A stretch of DNA of 64,000 nucleotides from Bacillota bacterium (lineage in GTDB: Bacteria; Bacillota; Clostridia; Lachnospirales; Lachnospiraceae), in assembly GCA_023415055.1 (NCBI GenBank), contig JAEZLZ010000088.1, forward strand, positions 1 through 64,000, in the 5' to 3' direction. Below are positions 35,863-46,376 of this stretch, in pieces (positions within the stretch are counted from its first letter, which is position 1; each line of letters opens with the position of its first letter). A model generated the notes under the pieces. That model saw only the letters and a program-made list of their open reading frames with translations. It did no database searches and was not told the DNA's origin. A program made the position numbers and the translations under genes.

Positions 35863-35900
35863 AAAAATCCGATATTGCTTATTCGCAATTTCGGATTTTT
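35863..35900. terminator. Bidirectional terminator between the LysM-GH18 gene and tRNA-Glu
   Basis: AAAAATCCGA and ATTGC pair with GCAAT and TCGGATTTTT around a short loop. T-runs follow the stem on both strands, ending the plus-strand gene and the minus-strand tRNA. Confidence 0.85.
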
Positions 35901-35902
35901 AG

Positions 35903-35974
35903 CAGCTCGTAGGGGAATCGAACCCCTGTTTCCGCCGTGAGAGGGCGGCGTCTTAACCCCTTGACCAACGAGCC
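35903..35974 (-). tRNA. tRNA-Glu (anticodon CUC)
   Basis: 72 nt. Acceptor GGCTCGT pairs with ACGAGCT (one G-U), the D arm has GGTCAAGGGGTTAAGAC, the anticodon stem is CCGCC/GGCGG with loop CTCTCAC, giving anticodon CTC, and the T arm is CAGGGGTTCGATTCCCCT-like. The discriminator is G and CCA is not encoded. It reads GAG. Confidence 0.95.
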
Positions 35975-36183
35975 TTAAGAACAATATTTATTCTATACTA
36001 TAACAAAGAAAAATGCAAGTCTTTTTTTATTATTTTTTTCGAATTGTTTTACCAATTAACACATTTCGTGATTATGACGGTATAAAATAGAATAGATGCT
36101 ATTGCTCTTATGTAAAATGACATGGTATAAATTTCCGATATCCACAATCACTATTGATTAGGTTGGTCCTCCCGAACACTCTA

Positions 36184-39100
36184 CTACAAAAAATCCATTA
36201 AGGACATCTGATTTGAAGCCGGAAGTTCTCCCAATAAGCTCATCTTAGCCATATTATCGACTACTGTGGAGCTGACCTTGCAGCGAATCTTAAAATCATC
36301 CCTGGATAAGAAGGGTCCTTCTTTTGCTGCCTCCACCACTGCATCTGCAGCCTTATCACCGAGACCGTCTATCGTACTTAAAGATGGCATCAGCTTTTGT
36401 TCAATAATCTGAAAGGCATGAGCTTTCGCTGTATAGATATCAATTGGCAGGAATTCAAAGCCACGGGCATACATTTCCTGAACGATTTTCATATCCTTGA
36501 AGGTATCCTGCTCTTTCTTCGTCAGTGTGTTGTATCGTTTCTTATAATCCGCAATGTGCATCTCCAAGACATTGCGTCCCAGGCACATGAGTTCATAGTT
36601 AAAGGCAGAAGCTCGAATCGAAAAATATGCCGCATAATATGCAAGTGGGTAATAAACTTTAAAATAAGCGATACGGAAGGCCATCATAACGTATGCCGCT
36701 GCGTGTGCCTTCGGGAACATATATTTAATCTGCTTACAGGACCAGATATACCAGTCGGGTACACCGGCTGCCACCATGGCTGCTTCCATCTCAGGCGTCA
36801 GACCCTTACCCTTTCGAACACTCTCCATGATCTTGAAGGATTGACCCGGCTCTACTCCGGTGGCAATCAGGAATATCATGATATCATCACGGGTACAAAT
36901 AGCGGTAGACAGGGTACACTTTCCGTTTTGAATTAAAGTCTGGGCATTGTTCAGCCATACATCCGTACCATGGGACAAACCCGAGATTCGAACTAGATCG
37001 GAGAAGGATTTGGGTTGCGTATCCTTCACCATCTGCATTACAAAATCCGTACCAAACTCTGGAATACCTAGACAACCAAGTTCACAACCATCGATATCCT
37101 TCGGTTCGATTTTAAGCGCACTGGTATCATGGAACAAAGATAATACCTTTTGATCATCCAGACTGATCTTTTTAGCATCCAGACCTGTCAAATCCTCCAG
37201 CATACGAATCATGGTCGGATCATCGTGCCCGAGAATATCAAGCTTGAGTAGGTTATGATCGATGGAATGGTAATCAAAATGAGTCGTGATCGTCTTCGTC
37301 GTCATATCATTAGCAGGGCGTTGAACCGGAGTAAAGGAATAGATATTTTCACCGTGCGGCAATACAACGATACCACCAGGATGCTGTCCGGTCGTTCTTC
37401 GGACACCAACACAGCCCTCGACGATTCGGTCAATCTCAACATTTCGCTTATGAATTCCACGTTCCTCAAAGTAATTCTTAACATAGCCAAAAGCAGTCTT
37501 GTCTGCCAGAGTTCCTATCGTTCCCGCTCGGAAGGTATGTCCTGTACCGAAGAGAACCTCTGTATAATCATGAGCCTTGCTCTGATACTCCCCGGAGAAG
37601 TTTAGATCGATATCTGGTTCTTTATCCCCATAAAAACCGAGGAAGGTCTCAAACGGGATATCATGTCCGTCCTTTGTCAGTGGCTGTCCGCATTTAGGAC
37701 AAACTCGGTCCGGCATGTCACATCCGGAGCTACCGCCGAATTTCTTAACCTCCTCAGAATCAAAGTCAGAATAATGACAGTTTAAGCAATAATAATGAGG
37801 GGCCAGCGGATTCACCTCGGTAATACCGGCCATCGTAGCTACAAAGGAGGAACCGACAGATCCACGCGAGCCTACCAGATATCCGTCTTCATTGGATTTC
37901 CACACAAGTTTCTGAGCGATGATATACATTACCGCAAATCCGTTATTAATGATGGATTTCAGCTCATGTTCGAGTCGTGCTTCAACCGGAGCAGGCAACG
38001 GATCTCCATACATGGAATGTGCTTTCTCATAACAGATGTTTCTCAAGTTCTCCTCGGAGTTTTCAAGCACCGGAGGGCACTTATCCGGACGAACCGGGGA
38101 GATTTTCTCGATTCTGTCCGCTATCAGATTCGTATTCGTAATAACAACTTCCTCTGCCTTTGCCTTACCCAGATAACTAAACTCCTCTAGCATCTCTTCT
38201 GTGGTGCGAAGATACAGTGCCGCCTGTTCATCCGCATCCTTAAAGCCCTTACCTGCGAGAATAATTCTTCGGTATACTTCATCCTCCGGATCAAGAAAAT
38301 GGACGTCACAGGTAGCTACTACCGGTTTATTATATTCTTCCCCCAATGCAACGATCTTACGATTGAGCTCCATCAGGTCTTCCTTGGTATTAATATCCCT
38401 ATCGTCACTGCGATCACTTCGAATCATAAATTCATTATTGCAAAGCGGCTGTATCTCAAGGTAGTCATAAAAATTAACCAATCTGGCAATCTGTTCATGA
38501 GACTGATTTGTCAATACAGCACGGAATACCTCTCCTGCCTCACAGGCAGATCCGAGGATGATGCCCTCCCGGCATTCCATCAGCAGACTCTTCGGAATCT
38601 TAGGACGTTTGTTATAATATTCAATATGGGATAAGGAAACCATCTTGTACAGATTTACCCTGCCCACATCATTCGCAGCCAGTAATATGGCATGATACGC
38701 GGGAAGCTTACGTATTGCCTCTGTACTCATCTTACCAAGTTTATCGATTTCTGCAACCTTTCCAATCTCCCGTTCCATCAGCATGGCTGCAAATTTCAAG
38801 AAAATTTCAGCCGTCGCACCTGCATCATCCACAGCCCGGTGATGATTCTCCAGAGAGATATTTAATGCCTTCGCAACAACATTCAGCTTATGTCTCGACA
38901 ATTCGGGTAAAAGGATACGGGATAACCCAACGGTATCAATTACGGTAAAATCCGTCTCGATTCCCATTCTGGAAGCATTTTTATTAATAAATCCCACATC
39001 AAAGGAAGCATTATGCGCTACCAGGCTGCAGCCATCGCAGAATGCAAGAAATTGCGGGAGAATTGTCTCAATCGTTGGTGCATTGATTACCATATCGTCA

Positions 39101-40770
39101 TTTATCGAGGTCAACTGCTCGATCTCATATGGAATCGGTATCTCTGGATTTACAAAGGTACTGTAACGATCTGTAATTTTCCCGCCAATCACCTTAACCG
39201 CACCGATTTCTATGATGCGGTCATTGGTCTGGCTGAAACCAGTAGTCTCGATGTCAAATACGACAAAGAAATCATTCAGACTTTGATCCTTTGCATTCGT
39301 AACAACCTCCTTCAGATCATCCACCAAATAAGCTTCCATGCCATAGATCACCTTGAAATTCTTTGCTCTCTTCTGTTCCTCTTCCTCGGCATAATCCTTC
39401 GGATTGAGGGCATGGCTGGCATCCGGGAAGGCTTGTACCACGCCGTGATCGGTTACAGCTATCGCAGAATGTCCCCATTTGAAGGCGCGCTTTACCATCT
39501 TCTTTACATCCACTACAGAATCCATATCGCTCATCATCGTATGGGCATGAAGCTCCACACGCTTTACCGGAGCATTATCGCTTCTGGAATTGCTTAGAAA
39601 GTCACCAATGGTTTTAATTCCAACAACGCTGCCGATGGTAATGTCCCTCTCATAGGTGTCGTTCTGTGCGATTCCCTTTAGCATGAAGAACCCACCCGGC
39701 TTGAGTAATGCCGTAATCTCCTCAACTTCAATTGTCTTAGCATATAATTTGACCTTGATCGAATCTGTGTAATCCGTAAGAACAAAGGTAATGATACTCT
39801 TCTCGTTTCCAATGGTTCTGGTATCCGGCTTAATCAATTTACCGCGGACAACCACCTCACCGATCTCCGCAATGATATCACAGATCGGTACGATACTGCC
39901 CTCAAAATTCTTACCATAGATAACCGAAGGATCCTGAGGAAGCTTACGATAGCTACCCTTTCCCTTCTCATATGCACTCTTGCCAAAGCTCTTAGCCGCT
40001 GGAGTCTGTTTTGCAAGCTCTGCTTTATCTACTCCGGTTACCACATTTCCACGACCGTTATTGGTACTTGCAGCTGTGGAGGGATTACTTGTGTTTCCTC
40101 CCTGAACGGTACTATGGCTCATTTCTTTGTGCTGTTCATGCTTAACCTCGGAAGCAGTGGCAAGCTCCTTCTCTCCGGTCAGATCCACGGAAAAACCTTC
40201 CTCCGATGATTCCTTTTCTGACATACGAAGCATCTGCTTACGGTACTCTGCCTCAAAGTCTTTATTCTTTTCCTTTGGCTCTATGTAATCCATCGAAACA
40301 TGAACCGTATAATCAAAGCGCTCCTGGAACATGGTCTCAAGATAATCCTTTAGCTTTGTCATCTTTTCTTTTGCTACGCAGCTGTCAGTAACACGAACTG
40401 TGATCTTCATCTCTTCTACGATAACTTCTGCATTAGAAAAAAGATGATAGGTTACCACACTTTCCTCCCTAAGTTCCTCCAAAATACTGTCACGATAAAT
40501 CGGATACAGATTCGAAAGACTGTATTGTGAGGATAACTCAAATTGAGGCTTAAGGACCGCCCGGCTGCCTGTATGTAAAAAGAGCTGCCGATTCAGCAGT
40601 TCTTCCATTTTACGTATATGAACTCTGCCGATCAGACGTGTGCTTCGAATACAGACAAAGATACTCTTTGTCTGCTTCGAAGCGATCACCTTAATTACAT
40701 CCACTTCATTATAAAGCTTCTGTAATTCCTGATCCGCAGATAATTGATCAAATGCTTCAAAAAATAACAT
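36184..40770 (-). CDS. polC: DNA polymerase III PolC, Gram-positive type
   Basis: About 1528 aa. The order is N-terminal domain, OB fold (about 290-400), PHP part 1 (VKRVELHAHTMMSDMDSVVD), an inserted DnaQ-like exonuclease (FVVFDIETTGFSQTNDRIIE, then HNASFDVGFI and HHRAVDDA), PHP part 2, and the polymerase core with PDIDLNFSGEYQ, which holds two catalytic aspartates. This is the replicative polymerase of Firmicutes. ATG 40770 follows GGGGAGA; an ATG at 40782 is the alternative. The many plus-strand frames inside are shadows. It ends the isoprenoid/lipid-synthesis gene run. Confidence 0.97.
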   Translation of the reverse strand: MLFFEAFDQLSADQELQKLYNEVDVIKVIASKQTKSIFVCIRSTRLIGRVHIRKMEELLNRQLFLHTGSRAVLKPQFELSSQYSLSNLYPIYRDSILEELREESVVTYHLFSNAEVIVEEMKITVRVTDSCVAKEKMTKLKDYLETMFQERFDYTVHVSMDYIEPKEKNKDFEAEYRKQMLRMSEKESSEEGFSVDLTGEKELATASEVKHEQHKEMSHSTVQGGNTSNPSTAASTNNGRGNVVTGVDKAELAKQTPAAKSFGKSAYEKGKGSYRKLPQDPSVIYGKNFEGSIVPICDIIAEIGEVVVRGKLIKPDTRTIGNEKSIITFVLTDYTDSIKVKLYAKTIEVEEITALLKPGGFFMLKGIAQNDTYERDITIGSVVGIKTIGDFLSNSRSDNAPVKRVELHAHTMMSDMDSVVDVKKMVKRAFKWGHSAIAVTDHGVVQAFPDASHALNPKDYAEEEEQKRAKNFKVIYGMEAYLVDDLKEVVTNAKDQSLNDFFVVFDIETTGFSQTNDRIIEIGAVKVIGGKITDRYSTFVNPEIPIPYEIEQLTSINDDMVINAPTIETILPQFLAFCDGCSLVAHNASFDVGFINKNASRMGIETDFTVIDTVGLSRILLPELSRHKLNVVAKALNISLENHHRAVDDAGATAEIFLKFAAMLMEREIGKVAEIDKLGKMSTEAIRKLPAYHAILLAANDVGRVNLYKMVSLSHIEYYNKRPKIPKSLLMECREGIILGSACEAGEVFRAVLTNQSHEQIARLVNFYDYLEIQPLCNNEFMIRSDRSDDRDINTKEDLMELNRKIVALGEEYNKPVVATCDVHFLDPEDEVYRRIILAGKGFKDADEQAALYLRTTEEMLEEFSYLGKAKAEEVVITNTNLIADRIEKISPVRPDKCPPVLENSEENLRNICYEKAHSMYGDPLPAPVEARLEHELKSIINNGFAVMYIIAQKLVWKSNEDGYLVGSRGSVGSSFVATMAGITEVNPLAPHYYCLNCHYSDFDSEEVKKFGGSSGCDMPDRVCPKCGQPLTKDGHDIPFETFLGFYGDKEPDIDLNFSGEYQSKAHDYTEVLFGTGHTFRAGTIGTLADKTAFGYVKNYFEERGIHKRNVEIDRIVEGCVGVRRTTGQHPGGIVVLPHGENIYSFTPVQRPANDMTTKTITTHFDYHSIDHNLLKLDILGHDDPTMIRMLEDLTGLDAKKISLDDQKVLSLFHDTSALKIEPKDIDGCELGCLGIPEFGTDFVMQMVKDTQPKSFSDLVRISGLSHGTDVWLNNAQTLIQNGKCTLSTAICTRDDIMIFLIATGVEPGQSFKIMESVRKGKGLTPEMEAAMVAAGVPDWYIWSCKQIKYMFPKAHAAAYVMMAFRIAYFKVYYPLAYYAAYFSIRASAFNYELMCLGRNVLEMHIADYKKRYNTLTKKEQDTFKDMKIVQEMYARGFEFLPIDIYTAKAHAFQIIEQKLMPSLSTIDGLGDKAADAVVEAAKEGPFLSRDDFKIRCKVSSTVVDNMAKMSLLGELPASNQMSLMDFL

Positions 40771-40922
40771 AACTCTCCCCATTTCTGAGTACTTTTCATT
40801 CTCTTACTTTAACTTGGAACAAATCTGATGTTGCTCGTATTCTTAGATATGCTTTTACTTCTACAGCTTGATGATTCATATTGTTAAGCCTATGTCATGA
40901 AGCCTTACTGTTTTTGATAAAT

Positions 40923-41978
40923 TCATTTTTCGAACTTTAACAGCTCATTGTGCAGTTCTTCCAGCAGTCGGTCTTCAGGAACCTTTCGAAGTATCTCACC
41001 CTTTTTCATGATAAGTCCTTCTCCTCTTCCTCCTGCAATACCAATATCTGCTTCTCTAGCTTCGCCGGGACCGTTTACTGCACAGCCCATTACTGCAACC
41101 TTGATATCCAGATCCATATCCGCTACTAGTTCTTCTACCTCTGTAGCCAATTTGATCAGATTAATCTGTGTACGACCACAGGTAGGACAGGATACCACCT
41201 CGACACCACCCTTACGGTAGCCTAAGGTCTTAAGTATCAGCTTAGCAGAACGGATCTCCTCCACCGGATCACCGGTCAGAGAGACTCGAATCGTATCACC
41301 GATTCCCTGATAAAGTATCATTCCGAGTCCAAGGGCTGATTTTATATTGCCGGCGTTTACCGTACCCGCTTCCGTAATACCGACATGAAGCGGATATTTG
41401 ATAAGCGGCGCGATCAACTCATGAGCATGTACGCACATCATAACATCAGACGATTTGATGCTGATTACAATTTGGTCATAATCCATATCTTCGATCCGTT
41501 TCACTTTGTCCAGAGCACTCTCGACAAGTCCTTGTGCTGTTACCTTGCCGTATTTTGTAATAATTTCCTTTTCCAGAGAGCCACTGTTGACACCAACACG
41601 GATCGGGATATGACGTTCCTTCGCTACCGCTACAACCGCTTTTAGTTTTTCCTCGTTTCCGATATTACCGGGATTAATGCGGATCTTATCTGCACCATTT
41701 TCCATCGCAGCGATGGCTAATCGGTAATCAAAATGGATATCCGCAACCAGTGGAATGGAGATCTGCTTCTTTATCTCCTTAAAAGCCATTGCCGCTTCCA
41801 TACTTGGTACCGTACAGCGGATAATCTCACAGCCAACCTCAGTTAGTCGCTTAATCTGATCCACGGTAGCTTTCACATCTTCCGTCTTAGTATTTGTCAT
41901 TGATTGAATCAGAATTGGATTACCACCGCCGATTACCCGATCACCGATCCTTATCACTTTCGTATTATCACGGTACAT
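40923..41978 (-). CDS. ispG: IspG, 4-hydroxy-3-methylbut-2-enyl diphosphate synthase
   Basis: 351 aa. IQSMTNTKTEDVKATVDQI is the N-terminal barrel signature. CPTCGRTQINLIKLA near 260 and VMGCAVNGPGEAREADIG near 295 hold the cysteines and Glu that bind the [4Fe-4S] cluster. It converts MEcPP to HMBPP in the MEP pathway. AGGTGG precedes the ATG. dxr lies two genes upstream in the same run. Confidence 0.97.
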   Translation of the reverse strand: MYRDNTKVIRIGDRVIGGGNPILIQSMTNTKTEDVKATVDQIKRLTEVGCEIIRCTVPSMEAAMAFKEIKKQISIPLVADIHFDYRLAIAAMENGADKIRINPGNIGNEEKLKAVVAVAKERHIPIRVGVNSGSLEKEIITKYGKVTAQGLVESALDKVKRIEDMDYDQIVISIKSSDVMMCVHAHELIAPLIKYPLHVGITEAGTVNAGNIKSALGLGMILYQGIGDTIRVSLTGDPVEEIRSAKLILKTLGYRKGGVEVVSCPTCGRTQINLIKLATEVEELVADMDLDIKVAVMGCAVNGPGEAREADIGIAGGRGEGLIMKKGEILRKVPEDRLLEELHNELLKFEK

Positions 41979-42072
41979 ACTTAACCACCTTTCGAACTAA
42001 AACCATGTTTGAGCTGTCCATTAAGACCTCTTCCATGTTCCAATTGTCATAAATTATTGATAAAGTAGAACG

Positions 42073-42106
42073 GTGAATATCGTGCATACAGATACACGAT
42101 ATTCAC
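42073..42106. repeat. 12-bp perfect hairpin between rseP and ispG
   Basis: GTGAATATCGTG (42073-42084) and CACGATATTCAC (42095-42106) pair fully around a 10-nt loop. No T-run follows on minus, so it may be a processing or stabilising hairpin rather than a terminator. Its GTGAATAT tip is shared with the element at 29855. Confidence 0.7.
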
Positions 42107-42152
42107 TCATTATAGTTTGACTGACTTATGACATCTGAAGCTTATTCTCTAC

Positions 42153-43445
42153 CTATAAAAAAATATTGCGAATATCATTATACATTACAAAAACCATTAA
42201 TAACATCAGTAAAGCCATGCCAACCAGATGAACTATTGCTTCCTTCTCCTTTGGTACCGGTTTTCGACGGATTGCCTCAATCAGAATAAATACGATTCTA
42301 CCACCATCCAGTGCCGGAAGCGGAAGAAGATTCATAACACCCAGGTTCGCACTTAACAGGATGCTAAACTGTGCCAAGGAAAGCAGGGTTGCATGAATAC
42401 CATAATCCTTTGATTCCGAAACGATATCACCAACCACATTCACGATACCGACCGGTCCGGAGACCTCCTTCATACTAACCTTACCCATAATCAAATAACC
42501 AATACTTTTAATTGTATTGACTATATTCAATTTTAGTTCATAAAAGCTGTATTTGACAACCTCAAGGGCATTTGCCTTTTCACGGTACTGATTATAGCTC
42601 CAGCCAAGACTATATCCACTTTGAACCAGCAACGGTTTCACAGTAATCTCGCTCTCCTTACCGTCTCTTAGATAGGTCAAGGAGATCGGTGTCTCCGTAA
42701 GAGGGTTTTCGTCCAGATAATCTGCCAGATCCTGAGCTTTATTCACTTGAACTCCGTTAATACTTGTAATTACATCGCCAACCTGCACTCCGGCTTCTGC
42801 TAAAGGATACCCCTGCGCAACCGCTTCTAATACAGCCGTAGGATTTGTCGAAGTATAGGAACAGCCAAGCTGATACAGATCCTTGTAGATTGGTGTGATC
42901 GGCATGGTAAGTTCTTTGCCATCACGAAGTACAGTGACTTCGATTGGCTTCTCTGATAATTTATTGAAATAGAAATAATATTGAATGTCTCTGGCAAAAT
43001 GAATCGGAGATCCATTAATTTCCTTGATAACGTCTCCTGACTTTATGCCTGATTCCTCAGCCGGACCTCCGACACTCATCTTTTCAATATAGGGCTTATC
43101 AATACCTACATCCCCAAGTACAACTAAAGCCAGCACAAATGCAAGAATGAAGTTAAAGAATGCACCAGCAACAATGACAGAGAATCTTGCCCAGACTCCC
43201 TTCTTATTAAAAGCACCTTCATCATCTACTGTTTCGTCCTCACCAAGCATCATGCAGGAACCGCCGAAGGGTAACAATTTCAGAGAATATCTGGTTCCTT
43301 TCCGAACAAAGCTGGCTATTCTTGGACCCATTCCGACAGAAAACTCGGTCACCGTAATTCCATTTCTCTTTGCAAGAAGAAAATGCCCAAGTTCATGGAT
43401 GATTACGATTACACCCAGTATTAAGACTGCTACAATTATATTCAT
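42153..43445 (-). CDS. rseP: RseP, site-2 intramembrane zinc metalloprotease
   Basis: 430 aa. VIVIHELGHFLLAKRNG is the HExxH zinc motif in the first membrane helix. Two PDZ domains follow (about 110-180 and 195-270; GDVIKEINGSPIHFARD and GDVITSINGVQVNKAQD). NLLPLPALDGGRIVF carries the third, aspartate ligand. It cuts anti-sigma factors and signal-peptide remnants within the membrane. It has the usual place between dxr and ispG. Confidence 0.95.
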   Translation of the reverse strand: MNIIVAVLILGVIVIIHELGHFLLAKRNGITVTEFSVGMGPRIASFVRKGTRYSLKLLPFGGSCMMLGEDETVDDEGAFNKKGVWARFSVIVAGAFFNFILAFVLALVVLGDVGIDKPYIEKMSVGGPAEESGIKSGDVIKEINGSPIHFARDIQYYFYFNKLSEKPIEVTVLRDGKELTMPITPIYKDLYQLGCSYTSTNPTAVLEAVAQGYPLAEAGVQVGDVITSINGVQVNKAQDLADYLDENPLTETPISLTYLRDGKESEITVKPLLVQSGYSLGWSYNQYREKANALEVVKYSFYELKLNIVNTIKSIGYLIMGKVSMKEVSGPVGIVNVVGDIVSESKDYGIHATLLSLAQFSILLSANLGVMNLLPLPALDGGRIVFILIEAIRRKPVPKEKEAIVHLVGMALLMLLMVFVMYNDIRNIFL

Positions 43446-43531
43446 AAATATTTCATTCCTTTCTTTTCACGAAATTATGATGTAAAATAAATCAATACTA
43501 TTTTCAAAGATCCCACTTATCTTTGGTTACA

Positions 43532-44686
43532 TCATAATCCGGATTCCGTAAAGCCTCTTACAAAATCATATGTCTCTTGCTCTATGTTCAGAATTTCTTT
43601 TAACGTCGGACTCATGATCAATTTATGGTGTTCCATTGCTTTCTCGATCAGAGTAGGAATCATTAGAAATTCAATCTTTCCCTTTAAAAATTCTGCAACT
43701 GCCCATTCATTGGCTGCATTATATACGGTTGGCATACTGCCGCCACATCTGCCGGCCTCATAGGCTAACTTAAGTCCAAAGAAGGTCTCCATATCAGGTT
43801 CCTCAAAGGTTAGCTGTTTTAGCTTAAAAAAATCCACACGTTCCCCAAGACTAGCTCTTCGTTCCGGATAGAATAATGCATATTGAATCGGAAGCTTCAT
43901 ATCCGGTACACCAAGCTGAGCGATAATGCTTCCGTCAACATACTCAACCATAGAATGTATAATGCTCTGAGGGTGAACCACAACCTGAATCTGATCCAGA
44001 CTCAGGTCAAACAACCAGGCTGCTTCCATCACCTCAAGTCCTTTATTGACCATAGTAGCAGAATCAATGGTAATCTTCTGCCCCATTGACCAATTCGGAT
44101 GCTTTAGGGCATCCTTCGGAGTCTTTCCCTTCAGATCGTTTAGTTTCATACCACGAAACGGTCCGCCCGATGCTGTCAGAAGAATCTTATGGGCTTTCTT
44201 CTTCTCTTCACCGTTCAGAGACTGAAAAATTGCACAATGTTCACTGTCAACCGGTAGTAAAGAGACTCCCTTTTCCTTGATCAAGGGCATGATAATATGC
44301 CCCGCCGTTACCAAGGTCTCCTTATTTGCCAGGGCAATATTCTTACCGGCCTTAATTGCCTCGATCGTCGGCTGAATACCAATCATACCCACCATGGCTG
44401 TAACTAATGTGTCCATCTCCTGAAGGGTTGCACATTCGAGTAGTCCTTCCATTCCGGTAACTACTTTAACCGGGATGTCCTTCACCTTGTCTTTCAGAAG
44501 CTTTGCTTTATCCTCCCGAAAGACGCAAACAAGGTTCGGCAAAAATTCGCGAACCTGTCTCTCCAAAAGCTCTATATTACTATCAACCGCAAGAGCGGTA
44601 ATCTTCAAATCTCTATTTTCTCGTACGATGTCCAGCGTCTGAGTTCCGATGGAGCCTGTTGATCCGAGAATTCCTATCTTCTTCAT
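43532..44686 (-). CDS. dxr: Dxr, 1-deoxy-D-xylulose-5-phosphate reductoisomerase
   Basis: 384 aa from the ATG at 44686, which follows GGAGG. KKIGILGSTGSIGTQTLDI is the NADPH site, LLPVDSEHCAIFQSLNG and ILLTASGGPFRG form the metal and substrate site, and TIDSATMVNKGLEVMEAAWL is the signature. It makes MEP, the first committed step of isoprenoid synthesis. Confidence 0.97.
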   Translation of the reverse strand: MKKIGILGSTGSIGTQTLDIVRENRDLKITALAVDSNIELLERQVREFLPNLVCVFREDKAKLLKDKVKDIPVKVVTGMEGLLECATLQEMDTLVTAMVGMIGIQPTIEAIKAGKNIALANKETLVTAGHIIMPLIKEKGVSLLPVDSEHCAIFQSLNGEEKKKAHKILLTASGGPFRGMKLNDLKGKTPKDALKHPNWSMGQKITIDSATMVNKGLEVMEAAWLFDLSLDQIQVVVHPQSIIHSMVEYVDGSIIAQLGVPDMKLPIQYALFYPERRASLGERVDFFKLKQLTFEEPDMETFFGLKLAYEAGRCGGSMPTVYNAANEWAVAEFLKGKIEFLMIPTLIEKAMEHHKLIMSPTLKEILNIEQETYDFVRGFTESGL

Positions 44687-44823
44687 TCGAACCTCCAAAA
44701 ATCTTTATGAATAGACTTTATTCCAAAAAAATATCCTTCTTCATATCAATACTATACCCCAAGCGGTCTATAAAATCAAATGATCCATAAAAATTTCATA
44801 ATTAGCGAGAAAGCAATCATCAA

Positions 44824-45621
44824 TTAAAGCATTGTTGCAAGGTAGAATACGATAGGCGCGGTAAATATGATACTGTCAAAGCGATCCAAAATGCCACCGT
44901 GACCTGGAATGAGATTACCATAATCCTTAATATTATGGTTTCTTTTAATCGCAGAAGCAGCCAGATCCCCAATCTGTGAGATAACACTGGAGGCTGCTCC
45001 AATGATAGCAAAAATTAATTGTGGATTCTGGATTTCTGTAATCTGCCAGCGAATTACTGTAGCATATAAAAATCCCAGTAAGGCAGCTCCGACAATTCCG
45101 CCGACACACCCCTCAAGAGTCTTCTTCGGGCTTAGTTTTGGAGCAAATTTATGTTTACCGAGCAGCATGCCAACAGCATAAGCACAGGTATCCGACCCCC
45201 AGGCTCCGATAAATATCAGCCAAACCAGCCAGGCTCCATCCTCCAGAATGCGGACCTGATATATGTAGCTTAGCATAATGCTGACATAAAAGAGACCGAA
45301 AAAGGCCACTGTAACCTGTTCTGTTGAATACTTTGGGAAGCTGAAAACATAAGCAAACATTAAAAGCATCAGGAAAAAGATAAATAACATCATCTGATAT
45401 TTTGCCAATTCCTGATAAATCAGCACATAAAAGATCAATCCGCCGGTATAGCCCAGGATTCCAGGGAAGGAACGATTTATATTCACTATTTTATACAGCT
45501 CATACAAACCAATCATCGAAATAACCAATAATACGGAAAATAATAAATTGCCTCCCAGAACGACCACAGCAATTGTGATAGCCAATAAAATAATACCGCT
45601 GATTAATCTTGTCCTAAACAT
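44824..45621 (-). CDS. cdsA: CdsA, phosphatidate cytidylyltransferase
   Basis: 265 aa, about seven membrane helices. The C-terminal signature SDTCAYAVGMLLGKHKFAPK, SPKKTLEGCVGG and PGHGGILDRFDS is complete. It makes CDP-diacylglycerol for phospholipids. GGGGGTAG precedes the ATG; uppS ends 38 nt upstream. Confidence 0.96.
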   Translation of the reverse strand: MFRTRLISGIILLAITIAVVVLGGNLLFSVLLVISMIGLYELYKIVNINRSFPGILGYTGGLIFYVLIYQELAKYQMMLFIFFLMLLMFAYVFSFPKYSTEQVTVAFFGLFYVSIMLSYIYQVRILEDGAWLVWLIFIGAWGSDTCAYAVGMLLGKHKFAPKLSPKKTLEGCVGGIVGAALLGFLYATVIRWQITEIQNPQLIFAIIGAASSVISQIGDLAASAIKRNHNIKDYGNLIPGHGGILDRFDSIIFTAPIVFYLATML

Positions 45622-45659
45622 AGTCTACCCCCAAAATGAGATAATAATGAATTGCTTAT

Positions 45660-46376
45660 TTATGCTAAACCACCGAATTTTCTGGTTCTGCTGCTGTAAT
45701 ATTCCACTGCTTTGGTTAATTCCTTCTTATCAAAATCCGGCCAAAGCACTTCCGTAAAATAGAACTCGGTATATGCCATCTGCCAGAGAAGGTAATTTGA
45801 AAGTCTCTGTTCACCGCTGGTGCGAATGAGAAGATCCGGATCCGGAATGTCCTTGGTATCAAGATAACTTTCAAATACTGTTTCATCTATAGTATCAATA
45901 TTAATGATATTCGATTTTACATCTTTGGCCAGAGCCTTAGCAGCACGAAGCAGCTCATCTCTCCCGCCGTAATTGATCGCTACCTGAAAGTTCAGCCCGG
46001 TATTATTTTTAGACGCCTCTTCCAAAGCCACGATGCTTTTCTTTATCTCCTCAGATAATCTGGAGGTATCACCGATAACGCGAACTCTCATATTGTTCTT
46101 GGCACTTGTCTTAATACTTGTCTCCAGATAGGTCCCAAGAAGCTTCATAAGTGCGTCAATTTCCTCCTGAGGACGCATCCAGTTTTCAGTTGAGAATGCA
46201 TATACCGTCAAATACTTAATTCCCATCTTATATGCTATTTCGCAGATTTTTTCCACGTTCTTGCTGCCTTGGGTATGTCCGTAATTTCTCGGCATTTTTC
46301 GTTTCTTAGCCCAACGGCCGTTCCCATCCATTATGATAGCCACATGATTCGGGACGTTCCACTCATTCTCTTGCAT
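45660..46376 (-). CDS. uppS: UppS, undecaprenyl diphosphate synthase
   Basis: 238 aa from the ATG at 46376, with AGGAGA 6 nt upstream. HVAIIMDGNGRWAKKRKMPR carries the catalytic Asp, YAFSTENWMRPQ and DLLIRTSGEQRLSNYLLWQ are family signatures. It supplies the lipid carrier used by the polysaccharide locus and by peptidoglycan synthesis. Confidence 0.97.
   Translation of the reverse strand: MQENEWNVPNHVAIIMDGNGRWAKKRKMPRNYGHTQGSKNVEKICEIAYKMGIKYLTVYAFSTENWMRPQEEIDALMKLLGTYLETSIKTSAKNNMRVRVIGDTSRLSEEIKKSIVALEEASKNNTGLNFQVAINYGGRDELLRAAKALAKDVKSNIINIDTIDETVFESYLDTKDIPDPDLLIRTSGEQRLSNYLLWQMAYTEFYFTEVLWPDFDKKELTKAVEYYSSRTRKFGGLA

Noticed and set aside
36397..39597. Several plus-strand open frames of 60-190 codons opposite polC
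   Set aside because: They are antisense to strongly conserved polC, lack ribosome sites and resemble no protein.
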